A stretch of DNA of 17,309 nucleotides from DATJGF01 sp035495315 (GTDB lineage: Bacteria; Verrucomicrobiota; Verrucomicrobiia; Limisphaerales; UBA8199), in contig DATJGF010000088.1 in the NCBI GenBank assembly GCA_035495315.1, forward strand, positions 1 to 17,309, in the 5' to 3' direction. Both the position numbers and the translations under genes were made by a program. A model generated the notes under the pieces. It saw only the letters and a program-made list of their open reading frames with translations, was not told the DNA's origin and did no database searches. The stretch's first letter is position 1. Every line of letters begins with the position of its first letter. This document shows, piece after piece, positions 1-7,359 of the stretch.

Positions 1-21
1 CGATAAAAGCACGCCAATCGC

Positions 22-441
22 ATGGGCCGGTCGTACTGGTTTGAATGCGCCAAGTGCGGTTACCGAGCAAAGGTCTCGGGCCGGGCTGACCGTGGAATTA
101 ATTTTTTTGTTCAAACGATCGTTTGTCAGGATTGCAAGGAATTGTACGATGCGGTCACCCGCATTCGGTTGCCGGAGGAGACGCCGGGGTATGGCTTGCG
201 GCAAGCCAGTAATGGCAAGTTGTCCTCAATACATTCGGGGTTAAAGCGCCCGCCGACTTTCCAAGGAGCTTTGAATCGACTTTCCTTGACCGGTGCGAAG
301 CGTTTCAAATGGGTGCGCTTTCCCGCCCAATGCCCGGTCGCTGTATTTCATCGAATCAAGCCCTGGAACGACCCGGACAAATGTCCCCGGTGCGGGCTCT
401 ATCTTGAAAAGAATGCACTCCCGTATCGGATTTGGGACTAG
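22..441 (+). CDS. Small zinc-ribbon protein of unknown function
   Basis: This 139-residue protein has three CxxC knuckles: C9/C12 (CAKC), C35/C38 (CQDC) and C121/C124 (CPRC). That is enough for one or two structural zinc sites. The N-terminal half (FECAKCGYRAKVSGR, then a beta-like stretch to the second knuckle) resembles a two-knuckle zinc ribbon. The third pair near the C-terminus sits in a PDKCPRCG context, as in rubredoxin-like ribbons. An in-frame TAA at 4-6 precedes the ATG, so the gene is complete, but no clear Shine-Dalgarno is visible. It is convergent with the methyltransferase, with 19 bp between the stops. No enzymatic motif is seen. A nucleic-acid or protein-binding role is only a guess. 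Confidence 0.7.
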   Translation: MGRSYWFECAKCGYRAKVSGRADRGINFFVQTIVCQDCKELYDAVTRIRLPEETPGYGLRQASNGKLSSIHSGLKRPPTFQGALNRLSLTGAKRFKWVRFPAQCPVAVFHRIKPWNDPDKCPRCGLYLEKNALPYRIWD

Positions 442-460
442 GACTGATGGGACCGACAGC

Positions 461-1084
461 TCAGGCTGCGCAAAAAAACAACTGAGCGGGGATGATGTTG
501 AGAAGCTCAAAATCGCGGGAAACGCGGCGGAAGACTTGCTCCAGGTAAGGCCGAACGGCACTGGAGAATTGGTAAACCAGGAAATGGCCATTGGGCCTGA
601 GAATGGAGTGGGTTTTGCGAACAATAATATCTCTCACAGCGTGGGGCAAAGTTGTAAAGGGAATACCGGAAATGACGTAATCCGCTTTGTTACAACCGAG
701 CTCGGCAAGCACCTCGTCGATATCCGCTGCGGATCGCTTGACGAGATGAAAGCGGGGGTCAGGGAAAGAACGTTGAAGGAACCGGAAAAACTCCGGGTTG
801 ATTTCCAAGGCAATGAGCTTCGCATCAGGGCGCATCCGTTCCAGGACGCGCCGGGTAAAAGCACCCATGCCCGGGCCATATTCGACGATCACCTTCGCTG
901 CGTGCCAATCGACTACCTTAAGCACCTCATCGACTAAAAAGGGAGAGCTGGGAAGAACCCAGCCCACGTCGGTCGGATGTTTGAGAAAATTGCGGGCGAA
1001 AAGAATGAGATCGGATCCTCGGCTTGGGTTGCCTTTACGACGCTTACCATCCTCGGCTTTATCAGCCTGCTTGCTTTTGCCCAT
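461..1084 (-). CDS. Class I SAM-dependent methyltransferase, phospholipid N-methyltransferase (PmtA)-like
   Basis: This 207-residue protein has a Rossmann methyltransferase core. Motif I is VEYGPGMGAFT (residues 67-77), the acidic ribose-binding residue is in ALEIN (E94), and a post-strand-4 motif SGIPF is at 139-143. Just before motif I is VLPSSPFL (43-50), which matches the 'PSS' block that precedes the SAM site in PmtA-type enzymes. It also resembles the KsgA/rRNA dimethylase fold. PmtA enzymes convert phosphatidylethanolamine to phosphatidylcholine at the cytoplasmic membrane. The lysine-rich N-terminus (residues 2-22) would suit membrane contact. The start is well supported: GGGAGGAGGG lies just upstream of the ATG on the minus strand. 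Substrate is inferred from family resemblance; a different small-molecule or rRNA substrate cannot be excluded. Confidence 0.82.
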   Translation of the reverse strand: MGKSKQADKAEDGKRRKGNPSRGSDLILFARNFLKHPTDVGWVLPSSPFLVDEVLKVVDWHAAKVIVEYGPGMGAFTRRVLERMRPDAKLIALEINPEFFRFLQRSFPDPRFHLVKRSAADIDEVLAELGCNKADYVISGIPFTTLPHAVRDIIVRKTHSILRPNGHFLVYQFSSAVRPYLEQVFRRVSRDFELLNIIPAQLFFCAA

Positions 1085-1250
1085 AAGTCCCTCCTCCCAG
1101 CTTACGTTAAAGGTCCCCGCTCGTTAGCGCATGGTCCGGCTCCAGTTAACCAAGCAGAACTTAGCACGGCTGAGCGAAATTGCCACTTTGAATCAGGCGA
1201 GCGAGGGGGCCACGGACGCTTAGTCAGCGCCTTGCGGGAGCGCTACGGGA

Positions 1251-2504
1251 TTACTTGGACTCGATATGCAAACTGACGTCCACAGACATCTTCATGGTTT
1301 GGCGTTGCTGGCCGGCGCCTACACCCATCATGAGGTCCGATTTGGAGGTAATATCTCCGGTGGTAGGCAGCAGTTGACCCAGGTTCAGCTGTAATTGTCC
1401 GTTGCCACTGCCGGTCATGCTGGTGAGATCGATTTTGAGCCCTGGCATGGTAGGGCTCTCGATTTTCTGTTGGGCGGCTGTTTGACTAATGGTTACGCGC
1501 GTCGTGAGGGCCTCACCTTCCATCGAGGCGAGATCGTACGTGGTGACCTGGTCGATGATCATTCCTTGGGACTTCAGCGGTATCTTGGCCTCCCATTTGG
1601 CGCCGCTACCAACTGCCTCCTCGGGCAACGGAGTACCGAGATTCGACAAAGAATCCTTCATTTGGTCCATCACTTGCCGCAACTGAGGGTCGGCGTCTTG
1701 GGGCGTTTTAATTTGTATCCCTTTGTTGACACCACGTTCGGAAGTCACGGCTGTGCCCGAAAGGCCTTTCATTTTTGCCGCCGAGGCTTTCATTGCATCG
1801 ACCACCTGGGGCATCACGCCAGGCTCATCAGTGATATCGGCGTCCGTCATCGTTAGCTCAGTAGTGACGTCGCCTTGCTCCGAGACCGATTTTACGTTCG
1901 AGCTCAAAGTCATTGTCATTCCGGGCAGCTTCACCGCCGGGTTTTCCATTTCTCCGATTTTCATGCCCATGCCCATTTTCAAAGTCATTTGAACGACTTG
2001 TTTGTCACCCGGCTTGGGATGAAGCCGGAGCACCTTGCGCGGCTCGTTGCCTGCCTCGAGGAGTTTGATTTCTGATCCGGAACGGGTTTCGGCAGGTTTA
2101 TTGGCGGCATCTGCGGGCTGCTTTTCGTTGGCAGCGGTTGCTGGAGCAGGCGCGGCGGAAAGTTTCTGGGAACAAAATTCAATTTTTTCGGTGAGGTACT
2201 TCGTTCGATAGGTAACAACCTTGGGGTTCCAGTCGAGGTGATCTCTGTGGAAGGCCTGTAAAGCGACCTGTGCTTGTTGGTACTTCGCCAGGGCTTTGGC
2301 AAACTGGCCGCTGGTACTCAAAGCGTCTGCTTTTTGAACCAGGTCAAGCACCGCGAAGTACTGATCCTCTTCCTCATCGGCTTGCGCTGGGAAAACTGCC
2401 GCCAAAAAGGCGGCACACAGGAGCCAACAAAGCCAATTGGTGGAGGCACGCTGCTTCGTTCGCAGTGTTTTAGGAGTAGAACTCAGATTGCCTGTGTTGC
2501 TCAT
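1251..2504 (-). CDS. Secreted DUF6263-like protein
   Basis: This protein of about 417 residues starts at the ATG at 2504. A TTG at 2543 would add 13 residues, but the ATG gives a normal signal peptide. The leader has a basic n-region (KTLRTKQR), hydrophobic core WLCWLLCAAFLAAVF and cleavage site PAQA before DEEED. After the signal is a short helical, TPR-like stretch (FAKALAKYQQAQVALQAF), then an Ala/Pro-rich linker. A long beta-rich domain follows, with repeated TLKMGMGMKIG and TMTLSSNV strands and a 'VTTYDL..MEGEALTTRVTI' segment. The pattern matches the DUF6263 family of secreted beta-rich proteins, whose role is unknown. The product probably lies in the periplasm. It is divergent from the NAD(P)H-hydrate enzyme. 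No lipobox cysteine is seen. Confidence 0.78.
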   Translation of the reverse strand: MSNTGNLSSTPKTLRTKQRASTNWLCWLLCAAFLAAVFPAQADEEEDQYFAVLDLVQKADALSTSGQFAKALAKYQQAQVALQAFHRDHLDWNPKVVTYRTKYLTEKIEFCSQKLSAAPAPATAANEKQPADAANKPAETRSGSEIKLLEAGNEPRKVLRLHPKPGDKQVVQMTLKMGMGMKIGEMENPAVKLPGMTMTLSSNVKSVSEQGDVTTELTMTDADITDEPGVMPQVVDAMKASAAKMKGLSGTAVTSERGVNKGIQIKTPQDADPQLRQVMDQMKDSLSNLGTPLPEEAVGSGAKWEAKIPLKSQGMIIDQVTTYDLASMEGEALTTRVTISQTAAQQKIESPTMPGLKIDLTSMTGSGNGQLQLNLGQLLPTTGDITSKSDLMMGVGAGQQRQTMKMSVDVSLHIESK

Positions 2505-2713
2505 AGACCGGAGGCTAAAACTCCTGCGGATTGTGTCAACCAAAAGCGATTCGGCAGGCCGAGCTCCACGCAGCTCCGCAAGGGCCCAAACAGCTCGTAT
2601 TTTTGAGCCCGGCGGAGCTCAGCCTTCCGAAAAATGTTGGGCAATCGCCACCGCCGATTACATGCGGCATTTGGGGATTGGTCAGCCAGGAGAAGGAGTG
2701 TAAGGTTGTTTGC
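2505..2713. promoter_or_regulatory. Divergent intergenic region between DUF6263-like gene and nnr
   Basis: These 209 bp separate two divergently transcribed genes, so promoters for both should lie here. The plus-strand nnr frame stays open back to 2531 (a TTG), but residues encoded there do not resemble the family N-terminus. I therefore treat the stretch as non-coding. I could not pick out convincing -35/-10 pairs. Confidence 0.35.
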
Positions 2714-4147
2714 ATGCCGTTGCCGGTGCTGAGCATTGCGCAGATGCGGGAGTGGGAGAAGGCGACCTGGGCGAGTGGCCAAACTGAGGCTGAAGTCATA
2801 AGGCGCGTTGGCGAATCGATCGCGCAGTACGCCTGTCAGCTAACCCGATCGGGTGATCTAATTTTGATCCTGGCAGGCAAAGGTAACAACGGGGCCGATG
2901 CACGAGCGGCGCAGTCCGGATTATCTGACCGGCGGGTGGATATGCTTCAGGTGGAGGATCCGGCTGCCGAACTTGGGAAATTGGATGGCCTGCTGTCGTT
3001 GAAGCCTGTGCTAGTGATTGATGGGCTTTTTGGGATTGGCCTGACGCGCGCGCTCGGCCCTGAGTGGATAGAATTTATCCGCCATATCAACGACGCCAAG
3101 GCGCAGGTGTTATCCGTCGATGTGCCGTCTGGTTTGAACGCCGATTCAGGGCAGGCCATGGGGGCGGCTGTTCGCGCGACTATCACTTTGACGGTCGGCG
3201 CCCCTAAGACTGGGTTGCTGGAGGCAGTCGCCTGGCCCTATGTCGGGCGTCTGGAAGTCGCCGATCAGGTTGGGCTTGTTCCCTGCCCTCTTTCCAGCGA
3301 GCTCCAATGGACAATTGCAAGTGATTTCGCCGGGTTTCCTCCGCCCCGGCTGGTGGCGACACACAAGGGAAGCTACGGGCATCTGGCAATCATTGCCGGC
3401 AGCATTGGCTACCATGGCGCGGCTGTGCTTAGCGCGCGCGGTGCCCAGCGGGCGCAACCGGGCCTGATCACCCTTTTCACATCCGAACAAGTGTATCACT
3501 CTGTCGCGCCACAGCTCCAGGCGGTGATGGTTTCACCGTTGCTGCGCGACCCGGAAATTACCGTTACTGCGACCGCAATTCTCGCTGGGCCTGGTTTGGC
3601 GGGGGCCGAAGTCCAGGATTCGGTCCGGACGCTGATTCGCCATTTCTGGCGGGACTCACGGCTGCCGATGGTCGTTGACGCGAGTGCGCTGGATTGGCTT
3701 CCGTTCGGAGTTTTGCCTCGCGATTTGTCGCGAATTATTACGCCGCATCCTGGAGAGGCGGGCCGGTTGATGGGGGCAACGGCACAGATAGTGCAAGGCA
3801 ATCGATTGCAGGCATTACGCACGATTTCAAAGCGGTTTGGGGACTGCTGGGTGGTGCTGAAAGGTCACCAAACACTGATCGGGCGCAGCTCAGGAGCGGT
3901 CTATGTCAATTCTTCGGGCAATCCTTACCTCGCCCAGGGCGGCAGCGGCGATGTTTTATCCGGCTTTCTTTCGGGGCTGCTTGCCCAACCGGCATTGCTA
4001 AACGATATCGCCACCACGATTTGTTATGCGGTCTGGCAGCACGGCGCCACGGCTGATTTGCTGCAATGTACGCGACCAAACTGGGTCGTCGAAGACCTGA
4101 TCGAGGCACTGGGCCAAGGGCGGGCGGGGCGTGAGGCTAAGCGGTAG
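2714..4147 (+). CDS. nnr: Bifunctional NAD(P)H-hydrate epimerase / ADP-dependent NAD(P)H-hydrate dehydratase
   Basis: This 477-residue cytoplasmic enzyme repairs hydrated NADH and NADPH. The N-terminal YjeF_N epimerase domain (about 1-200) interconverts R and S hydrates. The C-terminal ribokinase-like domain (about 205-470) dehydrates the S form using ADP. Visible epimerase motifs are LAGKGNNGAD (53-62), VIDGLFGIG (101-109) and VDVPSGLNADSG (135-146). Dehydratase motifs are THKGSYGH (216-223), LAGPGLAG, VVDASALDWL, TPHPGEAGRL (343-352), LKGHQT (382-387) and GGSGDVLSG (409-417), whose Asp is the expected catalytic residue. Length fits E. coli Nnr (about 500 residues). The start is the ATG at 2714, with TAAGG 8 nt upstream; the frame is open further upstream. 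The epimerase loop reads GNNGAD, not the usual GNNGGDG, so epimerase activity is less certain than dehydratase activity. Confidence 0.93.
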   Translation: MPLPVLSIAQMREWEKATWASGQTEAEVIRRVGESIAQYACQLTRSGDLILILAGKGNNGADARAAQSGLSDRRVDMLQVEDPAAELGKLDGLLSLKPVLVIDGLFGIGLTRALGPEWIEFIRHINDAKAQVLSVDVPSGLNADSGQAMGAAVRATITLTVGAPKTGLLEAVAWPYVGRLEVADQVGLVPCPLSSELQWTIASDFAGFPPPRLVATHKGSYGHLAIIAGSIGYHGAAVLSARGAQRAQPGLITLFTSEQVYHSVAPQLQAVMVSPLLRDPEITVTATAILAGPGLAGAEVQDSVRTLIRHFWRDSRLPMVVDASALDWLPFGVLPRDLSRIITPHPGEAGRLMGATAQIVQGNRLQALRTISKRFGDCWVVLKGHQTLIGRSSGAVYVNSSGNPYLAQGGSGDVLSGFLSGLLAQPALLNDIATTICYAVWQHGATADLLQCTRPNWVVEDLIEALGQGRAGREAKR

Positions 4148-4191
4148 AACCGTTAAAACTCGCCGTTTTTTGTTCCTTTTGGCAGACGCAT

Positions 4192-5175
4192 TTGTTATCC
4201 ACTGCGGTTGTGCGAAGACTGATCTTAATCCTACCATTGCTTACAATGGTCTTTTTCGGGGTTAAGGCGCGGGCGGATGCCTACAAACTGACGAATGGGG
4301 AAACCCTCAATGGAGAGGTATTACCAACTTCCGCTAACGACCAGGGAGTCCAGGTAAAGGTGGGCGAAGGCGATTACCAGAAGGTTCCTTGGGCTAACTT
4401 TTCACAGGAAGATTTAAAAAACTTTGCCAAGAACCAAAGAATGCAGCCCTTTGTTGAGCCTTTCATCGAGCCTAATCCGGAGGCGAAGGTGAAAAGGACA
4501 GAGGTGAATATCAAGCAACCGCCGCGGCTTGAAAGGCCGCCGCGCCAATCGCTTTTCGGTGCTTTTTTCGGCTCTGGTGTGGGCGTATTCATGATGCTGC
4601 TGCTGTACGGGGCGAATATTTACGCTGGGTTTGAGATCGCCATTTTTAGGGCTCAGTCGCCTTTATTGGTCTGTGGACTTTCGGCTGTGCCTTTGTTGGG
4701 ATTCGTGGCACCGATCGTCTTTCTGTGTTTGCCGACCAATGTCAAAGAGGCGGCGCCAGCTGTCGAAACCGTGCCAGCCGAACCTACGGTGGTGCCGGGG
4801 GCGAGGGCTGAAGGGGAGGTCAATCCAATGCTGGGCGAAGGGGTTGCGCATCCATCCGGCCTGAAACTGGCGCATACGGAAGAGAAAAAATCGACTTTGC
4901 CGCAGACGATTACCTATCAGCGAGGCCAGTTCACGTTCAATCGGCGCTTTTTTGAAACCAAATTCCCAGGTTTCTTCGGCGTGGTGCGGAGGGAAGCTGA
5001 ACGGGATATGGTGCTGGTCATCAAATCGAGTCGCGGAGAGTATACGACGCAGCGGATCAGCCGTATCGCGGCCAACGATCTTCATGTGCAGGTGCAACGT
5101 GGCGCTGCCACCGAGGAAGTGATGGTGCCTTTCCAGGAAATTAAGGAGATTCGCCTCAAACACAAAGATGCTTGA
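4192..5175 (+). CDS. Conserved-looking exported/membrane protein of unknown function
   Basis: This 327-residue protein starts at a TTG; a GTG at 4210 is an equally plausible start. The leader VVRRLILILPLLTMVFFG ends in KARADA, a good signal peptidase site. Residues 30-80 (YKLTNGETLNGEVL... QKVPWANFSQEDLKNF) resemble the small beta-fold SHD1-like segments common in secreted PVC proteins. Two hydrophobic stretches (about 121-152 and 157-181) look like a membrane hairpin. A Pro/Ala-rich linker follows. The C-terminal segment (about 240-325) carries FTFNRRFFETKFPGFF and a beta-rich domain ending in PFQEIKEIRLKHKD. The gene begins 44 bp after nnr and may be co-transcribed with it. I do not recognise a function; a cell-envelope role is only inferred from topology. 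Confidence 0.68.
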   Translation: MLSTAVVRRLILILPLLTMVFFGVKARADAYKLTNGETLNGEVLPTSANDQGVQVKVGEGDYQKVPWANFSQEDLKNFAKNQRMQPFVEPFIEPNPEAKVKRTEVNIKQPPRLERPPRQSLFGAFFGSGVGVFMMLLLYGANIYAGFEIAIFRAQSPLLVCGLSAVPLLGFVAPIVFLCLPTNVKEAAPAVETVPAEPTVVPGARAEGEVNPMLGEGVAHPSGLKLAHTEEKKSTLPQTITYQRGQFTFNRRFFETKFPGFFGVVRREAERDMVLVIKSSRGEYTTQRISRIAANDLHVQVQRGAATEEVMVPFQEIKEIRLKHKDA

Positions 5176-5205
5176 GGAACAAGAAAGGCAAGCGAGGGGA
5201 CAACG

Positions 5206-5220
5206 CGGGCTCACAGCCCG
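5206..5220. repeat. GC-rich hairpin between the membrane protein and adk
   Basis: CGGGCT / AGCCCG form a perfect 6-bp stem around a CAC loop. A second imperfect structure follows at once (CGGGTGACTCCCG, from 5219). No T-run follows, so it is not a classic intrinsic terminator on the plus strand. It could be a mRNA end-stabilising hairpin or one unit of a dispersed repeat. Confidence 0.4.
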
Positions 5221-5295
5221 GGTGACTCCCGAGGGTGCGATTGGGATTTCTCCCGTTTTGACGATAAGTGGTCCAGGAGCCATACTCGCTTTGGC

Positions 5296-5877
5296 ATGAA
5301 TTACCGCACGATCCTGTTGTTCGGCGCGCCAGGCGCGGGAAAAGGTACCCAGGGTAAAATTCTGGGAACCATTCCGGGGTTCTTTCATTGCGCTTGTGGT
5401 GAAGTCTTTCGCAGCCTGAAAGCCGATAGCGAGGTGGGTCGCATCTTTATTGAATATTCCAGCCGTGGCGAATTGGTTCCCGATAGACCAACGGTCAAGC
5501 TTTGGCACCACTTTATCGAGAGCTGCACTAAGACCGGCCGGTTTCATCCTGAGCAGGACACGCTGGTTTTGGATGGTATCCCACGAAGTGTTCATCAGGC
5601 CGAGATGCTGCAGGATACCCTGAATGTGGCCGCCATATTTTACTTGAGCTGCAAGCGTCCGGATGCGCTGGTGGAACGCATCCAGCGCCGCGCGCTTAAG
5701 GAAAACCGACTGGACGACGCGAAGCTGGAGACTATCCGCCAGCGGCTGCAAACCTACGAAAAAGAAACCAGGCCTGTTCTGGATTTCTATGACCAGGCAC
5801 TGGTTCACCACATCGATGCCGGGCAAAAACCGGTCGAAGTCCTGTTTGATATTTTGAGGCAGGTCGTGAAGATTTGA
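5296..5877 (+). CDS. Adenylate kinase-family nucleoside monophosphate kinase, short (LID-less) form
   Basis: This 193-residue P-loop kinase transfers the gamma phosphate of ATP to a nucleoside monophosphate. Walker A is GAPGAGKGTQ (10-19). The NMP-binding segment is HCACGEVFRS (31-40), followed by SRGELVPD (56-63). LDGIPRSVHQAEML (92-105) corresponds to the canonical DGFPR...QA.L segment. The C-terminal part has RIQRRA (128-133), RLDD (138-141) and the helix RQRLQTYEKETRPVLDFY. The long zinc-type LID of typical bacterial Adk is absent; only about 10 residues link RRA to RLDD, as in short adenylate or UMP/CMP kinases. Two deviations stand out: the usual STGD before the NMP arginine is ACGE, and DGFPR is DGIPR. 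This may be a paralogue with altered NMP preference, so no gene symbol is given. It is first in a cluster with a zinc ribbon and fmt. Confidence 0.88.
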   Translation: MNYRTILLFGAPGAGKGTQGKILGTIPGFFHCACGEVFRSLKADSEVGRIFIEYSSRGELVPDRPTVKLWHHFIESCTKTGRFHPEQDTLVLDGIPRSVHQAEMLQDTLNVAAIFYLSCKRPDALVERIQRRALKENRLDDAKLETIRQRLQTYEKETRPVLDFYDQALVHHIDAGQKPVEVLFDILRQVVKI

Positions 5878-5880
5878 CCG

Positions 5881-6111
5881 ATGCAGCAGCAATTTGGAGC
5901 CTTTACAGCGAGCGAACTTTATTGTCCGAAGTGTGGGTCGTCCCAACCGGTGCGCGAACGCCTCTTGTTGGTGCTGCCCTCGGGTGAACTGCATGAGTTC
6001 ATCTGTAGCCGCTGCGCCAGCTCCCTCGGCAAACGCACCGTAACCGGTCCGGCAGTAACCGCGGCGGTTCCGAAACGCACTGCCGCACCTCGCCGTAAAC
6101 TTCTGCGCTAG
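5881..6111 (+). CDS. 76-residue zinc-ribbon protein between adenylate kinase and fmt
   Basis: The ATG lies 3 nt after the TGA of the kinase gene, so the two are almost certainly co-transcribed and probably translationally coupled. The protein has a four-cysteine zinc ribbon: C15/C18 (CPKC) and C42/C45 (CSRC). Between them is a hydrophobic strand pair (RLLLVLPSGELHEFI). The tail is basic and Ala/Pro-rich (KRTAAPRRKLLR), which suggests nucleic-acid or ribosome contact. I do not recognise the family. Its place between a nucleotide kinase and the initiator-tRNA formylase suggests, by inference only, a role linked to translation. Confidence 0.72.
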   Translation: MQQQFGAFTASELYCPKCGSSQPVRERLLLVLPSGELHEFICSRCASSLGKRTVTGPAVTAAVPKRTAAPRRKLLR

Positions 6112-6137
6112 GTCCAAACCGCCTCTCATTCCAATCT

Positions 6138-7085
6138 ATGGCCGCATTGCGCCTGGTTTTTATGGGCACGGCAGAACTGTCGTGTGCCAGTTTGGAGGCG
6201 CTTGCGGATTCGGCTGAGTTCCAGCTCGCGGCTGTGGTTACCCAACCGGATAGGCCCAAGGGACGGCAGCTCAAATTGCAGCCCTCGCCTGTGAAACAGC
6301 TCGCGTTGAAACGCCAGTTGCCATTGCTCCAACCCGAGCGTGCTCGAAGCGAGGAGTTTTTGCGACAAATCGAACAAATCAACCCCGAGCTTATCGTGGT
6401 GGCGGCCTATGGTCAGATTTTGCCGCGACAACTCTTAGAGTTGCCTCGCTTTGGATGCCTGAACGTGCATACGTCGGTATTGCCCAAATATCGCGGTGCC
6501 GCCCCGATTCAGTGGGCAATCCTGAATGATGAACGTGAGACGGGAGTCACTATCATGAAGATGGATATTGGCCTCGATACCGGACCGATTCTTACTCAAT
6601 CTTCGACGCTCATCGAGGCGGTTGACACTGCTGAAACATTGCATGATCGGCTGGCAACCATGGGAGCCGACCTTCTGCTCAAGACAATCCCGGCCTATGT
6701 GGCAGGCACAATTCAACCGCAACCCCAGCCGTCCGAAGGTGTCAGTTACGCGCCTAAAATCAAGAAAGAGGACGGAAAAGTCGATTGGACCCAGCCGGCG
6801 CGGTCTATATGGAACCGAGTGCGCGGCTTGGTCCCCTGGCCTGGCGCGTATGCTTTTATTCCGGACAACGCCGGCCGGCGACTCGTCAAAATCTGGAAAG
6901 CCAACCCGGAGGAAAAAACCGGCGCACCCGGCGAGATTTTACACGCGGGTCGAGACGGTATTGTGGTGGCATGTGGTATCCACGCGCTGCGCATTCTCGA
7001 ACTGCAGCCCGAGAACGGGCGCCGCCTGTCAGCCCAAGATTTTCTTTGCGGACATTCGTTGATACCCGGTCAGCACCTGACGTGA
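6138..7085 (+). CDS. fmt: Methionyl-tRNA formyltransferase
   Basis: This 315-residue cytoplasmic enzyme formylates Met-tRNAi using 10-formyl-THF, so that translation can initiate with fMet. The N-terminal formyltransferase domain (about 1-205) contains LNVHTSVLPKYRGAAPIQ, with catalytic N109 and H111. It also has VTIMKMDIGLDTGPIL, with catalytic D147. The C-terminal tRNA-binding domain (about 210-310) has the family block SYAPKIKKEDGKVDW and RGLVPWPGAYAF. Length matches E. coli Fmt. It follows the small zinc-ribbon gene by 26 bp on the same strand. No deformylase gene (def), the partner often found beside fmt, is present here. Confidence 0.97.
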   Translation: MAALRLVFMGTAELSCASLEALADSAEFQLAAVVTQPDRPKGRQLKLQPSPVKQLALKRQLPLLQPERARSEEFLRQIEQINPELIVVAAYGQILPRQLLELPRFGCLNVHTSVLPKYRGAAPIQWAILNDERETGVTIMKMDIGLDTGPILTQSSTLIEAVDTAETLHDRLATMGADLLLKTIPAYVAGTIQPQPQPSEGVSYAPKIKKEDGKVDWTQPARSIWNRVRGLVPWPGAYAFIPDNAGRRLVKIWKANPEEKTGAPGEILHAGRDGIVVACGIHALRILELQPENGRRLSAQDFLCGHSLIPGQHLT

Positions 7086-7131
7086 ACCCGGCGAGGTGAT
7101 CGTTTTTGGGTTTATTGGAGCGGATGCCGCC

Positions 7132-7148
7132 CGGGCAAGCTTTGCCCG
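7132..7148. terminator. Hairpin downstream of fmt
   Basis: CGGGCAA / TTGCCCG form a perfect 7-bp stem with a GCT loop, 46 nt after the fmt stop, between fmt and the convergent DUF1328 gene. There is no T-run after it, so its role as an intrinsic terminator is weakly supported. It may instead protect the mRNA 3' end. Confidence 0.4.
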
Positions 7149-7188
7149 AGCAGCAACCCTCCCTAAACCCACCACCCTGTGACGAGTT

Positions 7189-7359
7189 TTATGGCCCTCG
7201 ACCGCGGACCAGGCTCATAAGTAGCGTGATTACAAAAACGGCTAGGAATATCCAAAACAGGACCACAGCAATGCTGGTCGCTGTTCCGGCGATCCCGCCG
7301 AACCCAAAGATCGCGGCAATAATCGCGACCACCAAGAATATTAATGCCCATCCTAACAT
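7189..7359 (-). CDS. DUF1328-family small membrane protein
   Basis: The minus strand encodes a 56-residue protein. It starts MLGWALIFLVVAII and ends LLMSLVRGRGP before a TAA. It has two hydrophobic helices (about 3-20 and 28-49) joined by a glycine-rich turn (GFGGIAGTATS). This matches the DUF1328 (YtjA-like) family of 50-60-residue inner-membrane proteins. A tryptophan near the N-terminus, GFGGIAGTA in the middle and a basic tail are hallmarks. YtjA-type genes are often stress-induced in other bacteria, but function is unknown. GAGAG lies about 8 nt before the ATG. The start overlaps the stop of a short upstream frame in an ATGTTAG junction, suggesting possible coupling. Confidence 0.9.
   Translation of the reverse strand: MLGWALIFLVVAIIAAIFGFGGIAGTATSIAVVLFWIFLAVFVITLLMSLVRGRGP

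Noticed and set aside
472..478. Run of seven A near the 3' end of the methyltransferase gene, considered as a frameshift site
   Set aside because: The methyltransferase has normal length and a family-like C-terminus in the present frame, so nothing suggests a programmed or erroneous shift.
293..937. 214-codon plus-strand frame
   Set aside because: It lies antisense to the methyltransferase, which has a strong Shine-Dalgarno and SAM motifs.
1395..1856. 153-codon plus-strand frame
   Set aside because: It is antisense to the DUF6263-like gene, and its composition is that of a shadow frame.
4663..6129. Long open frame (488 codons) on the minus strand
   Set aside because: It runs antisense to the membrane protein, the adenylate kinase and the zinc-ribbon genes, all of which have clear motifs or tight operon spacing. 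Its own sequence has no family resemblance.
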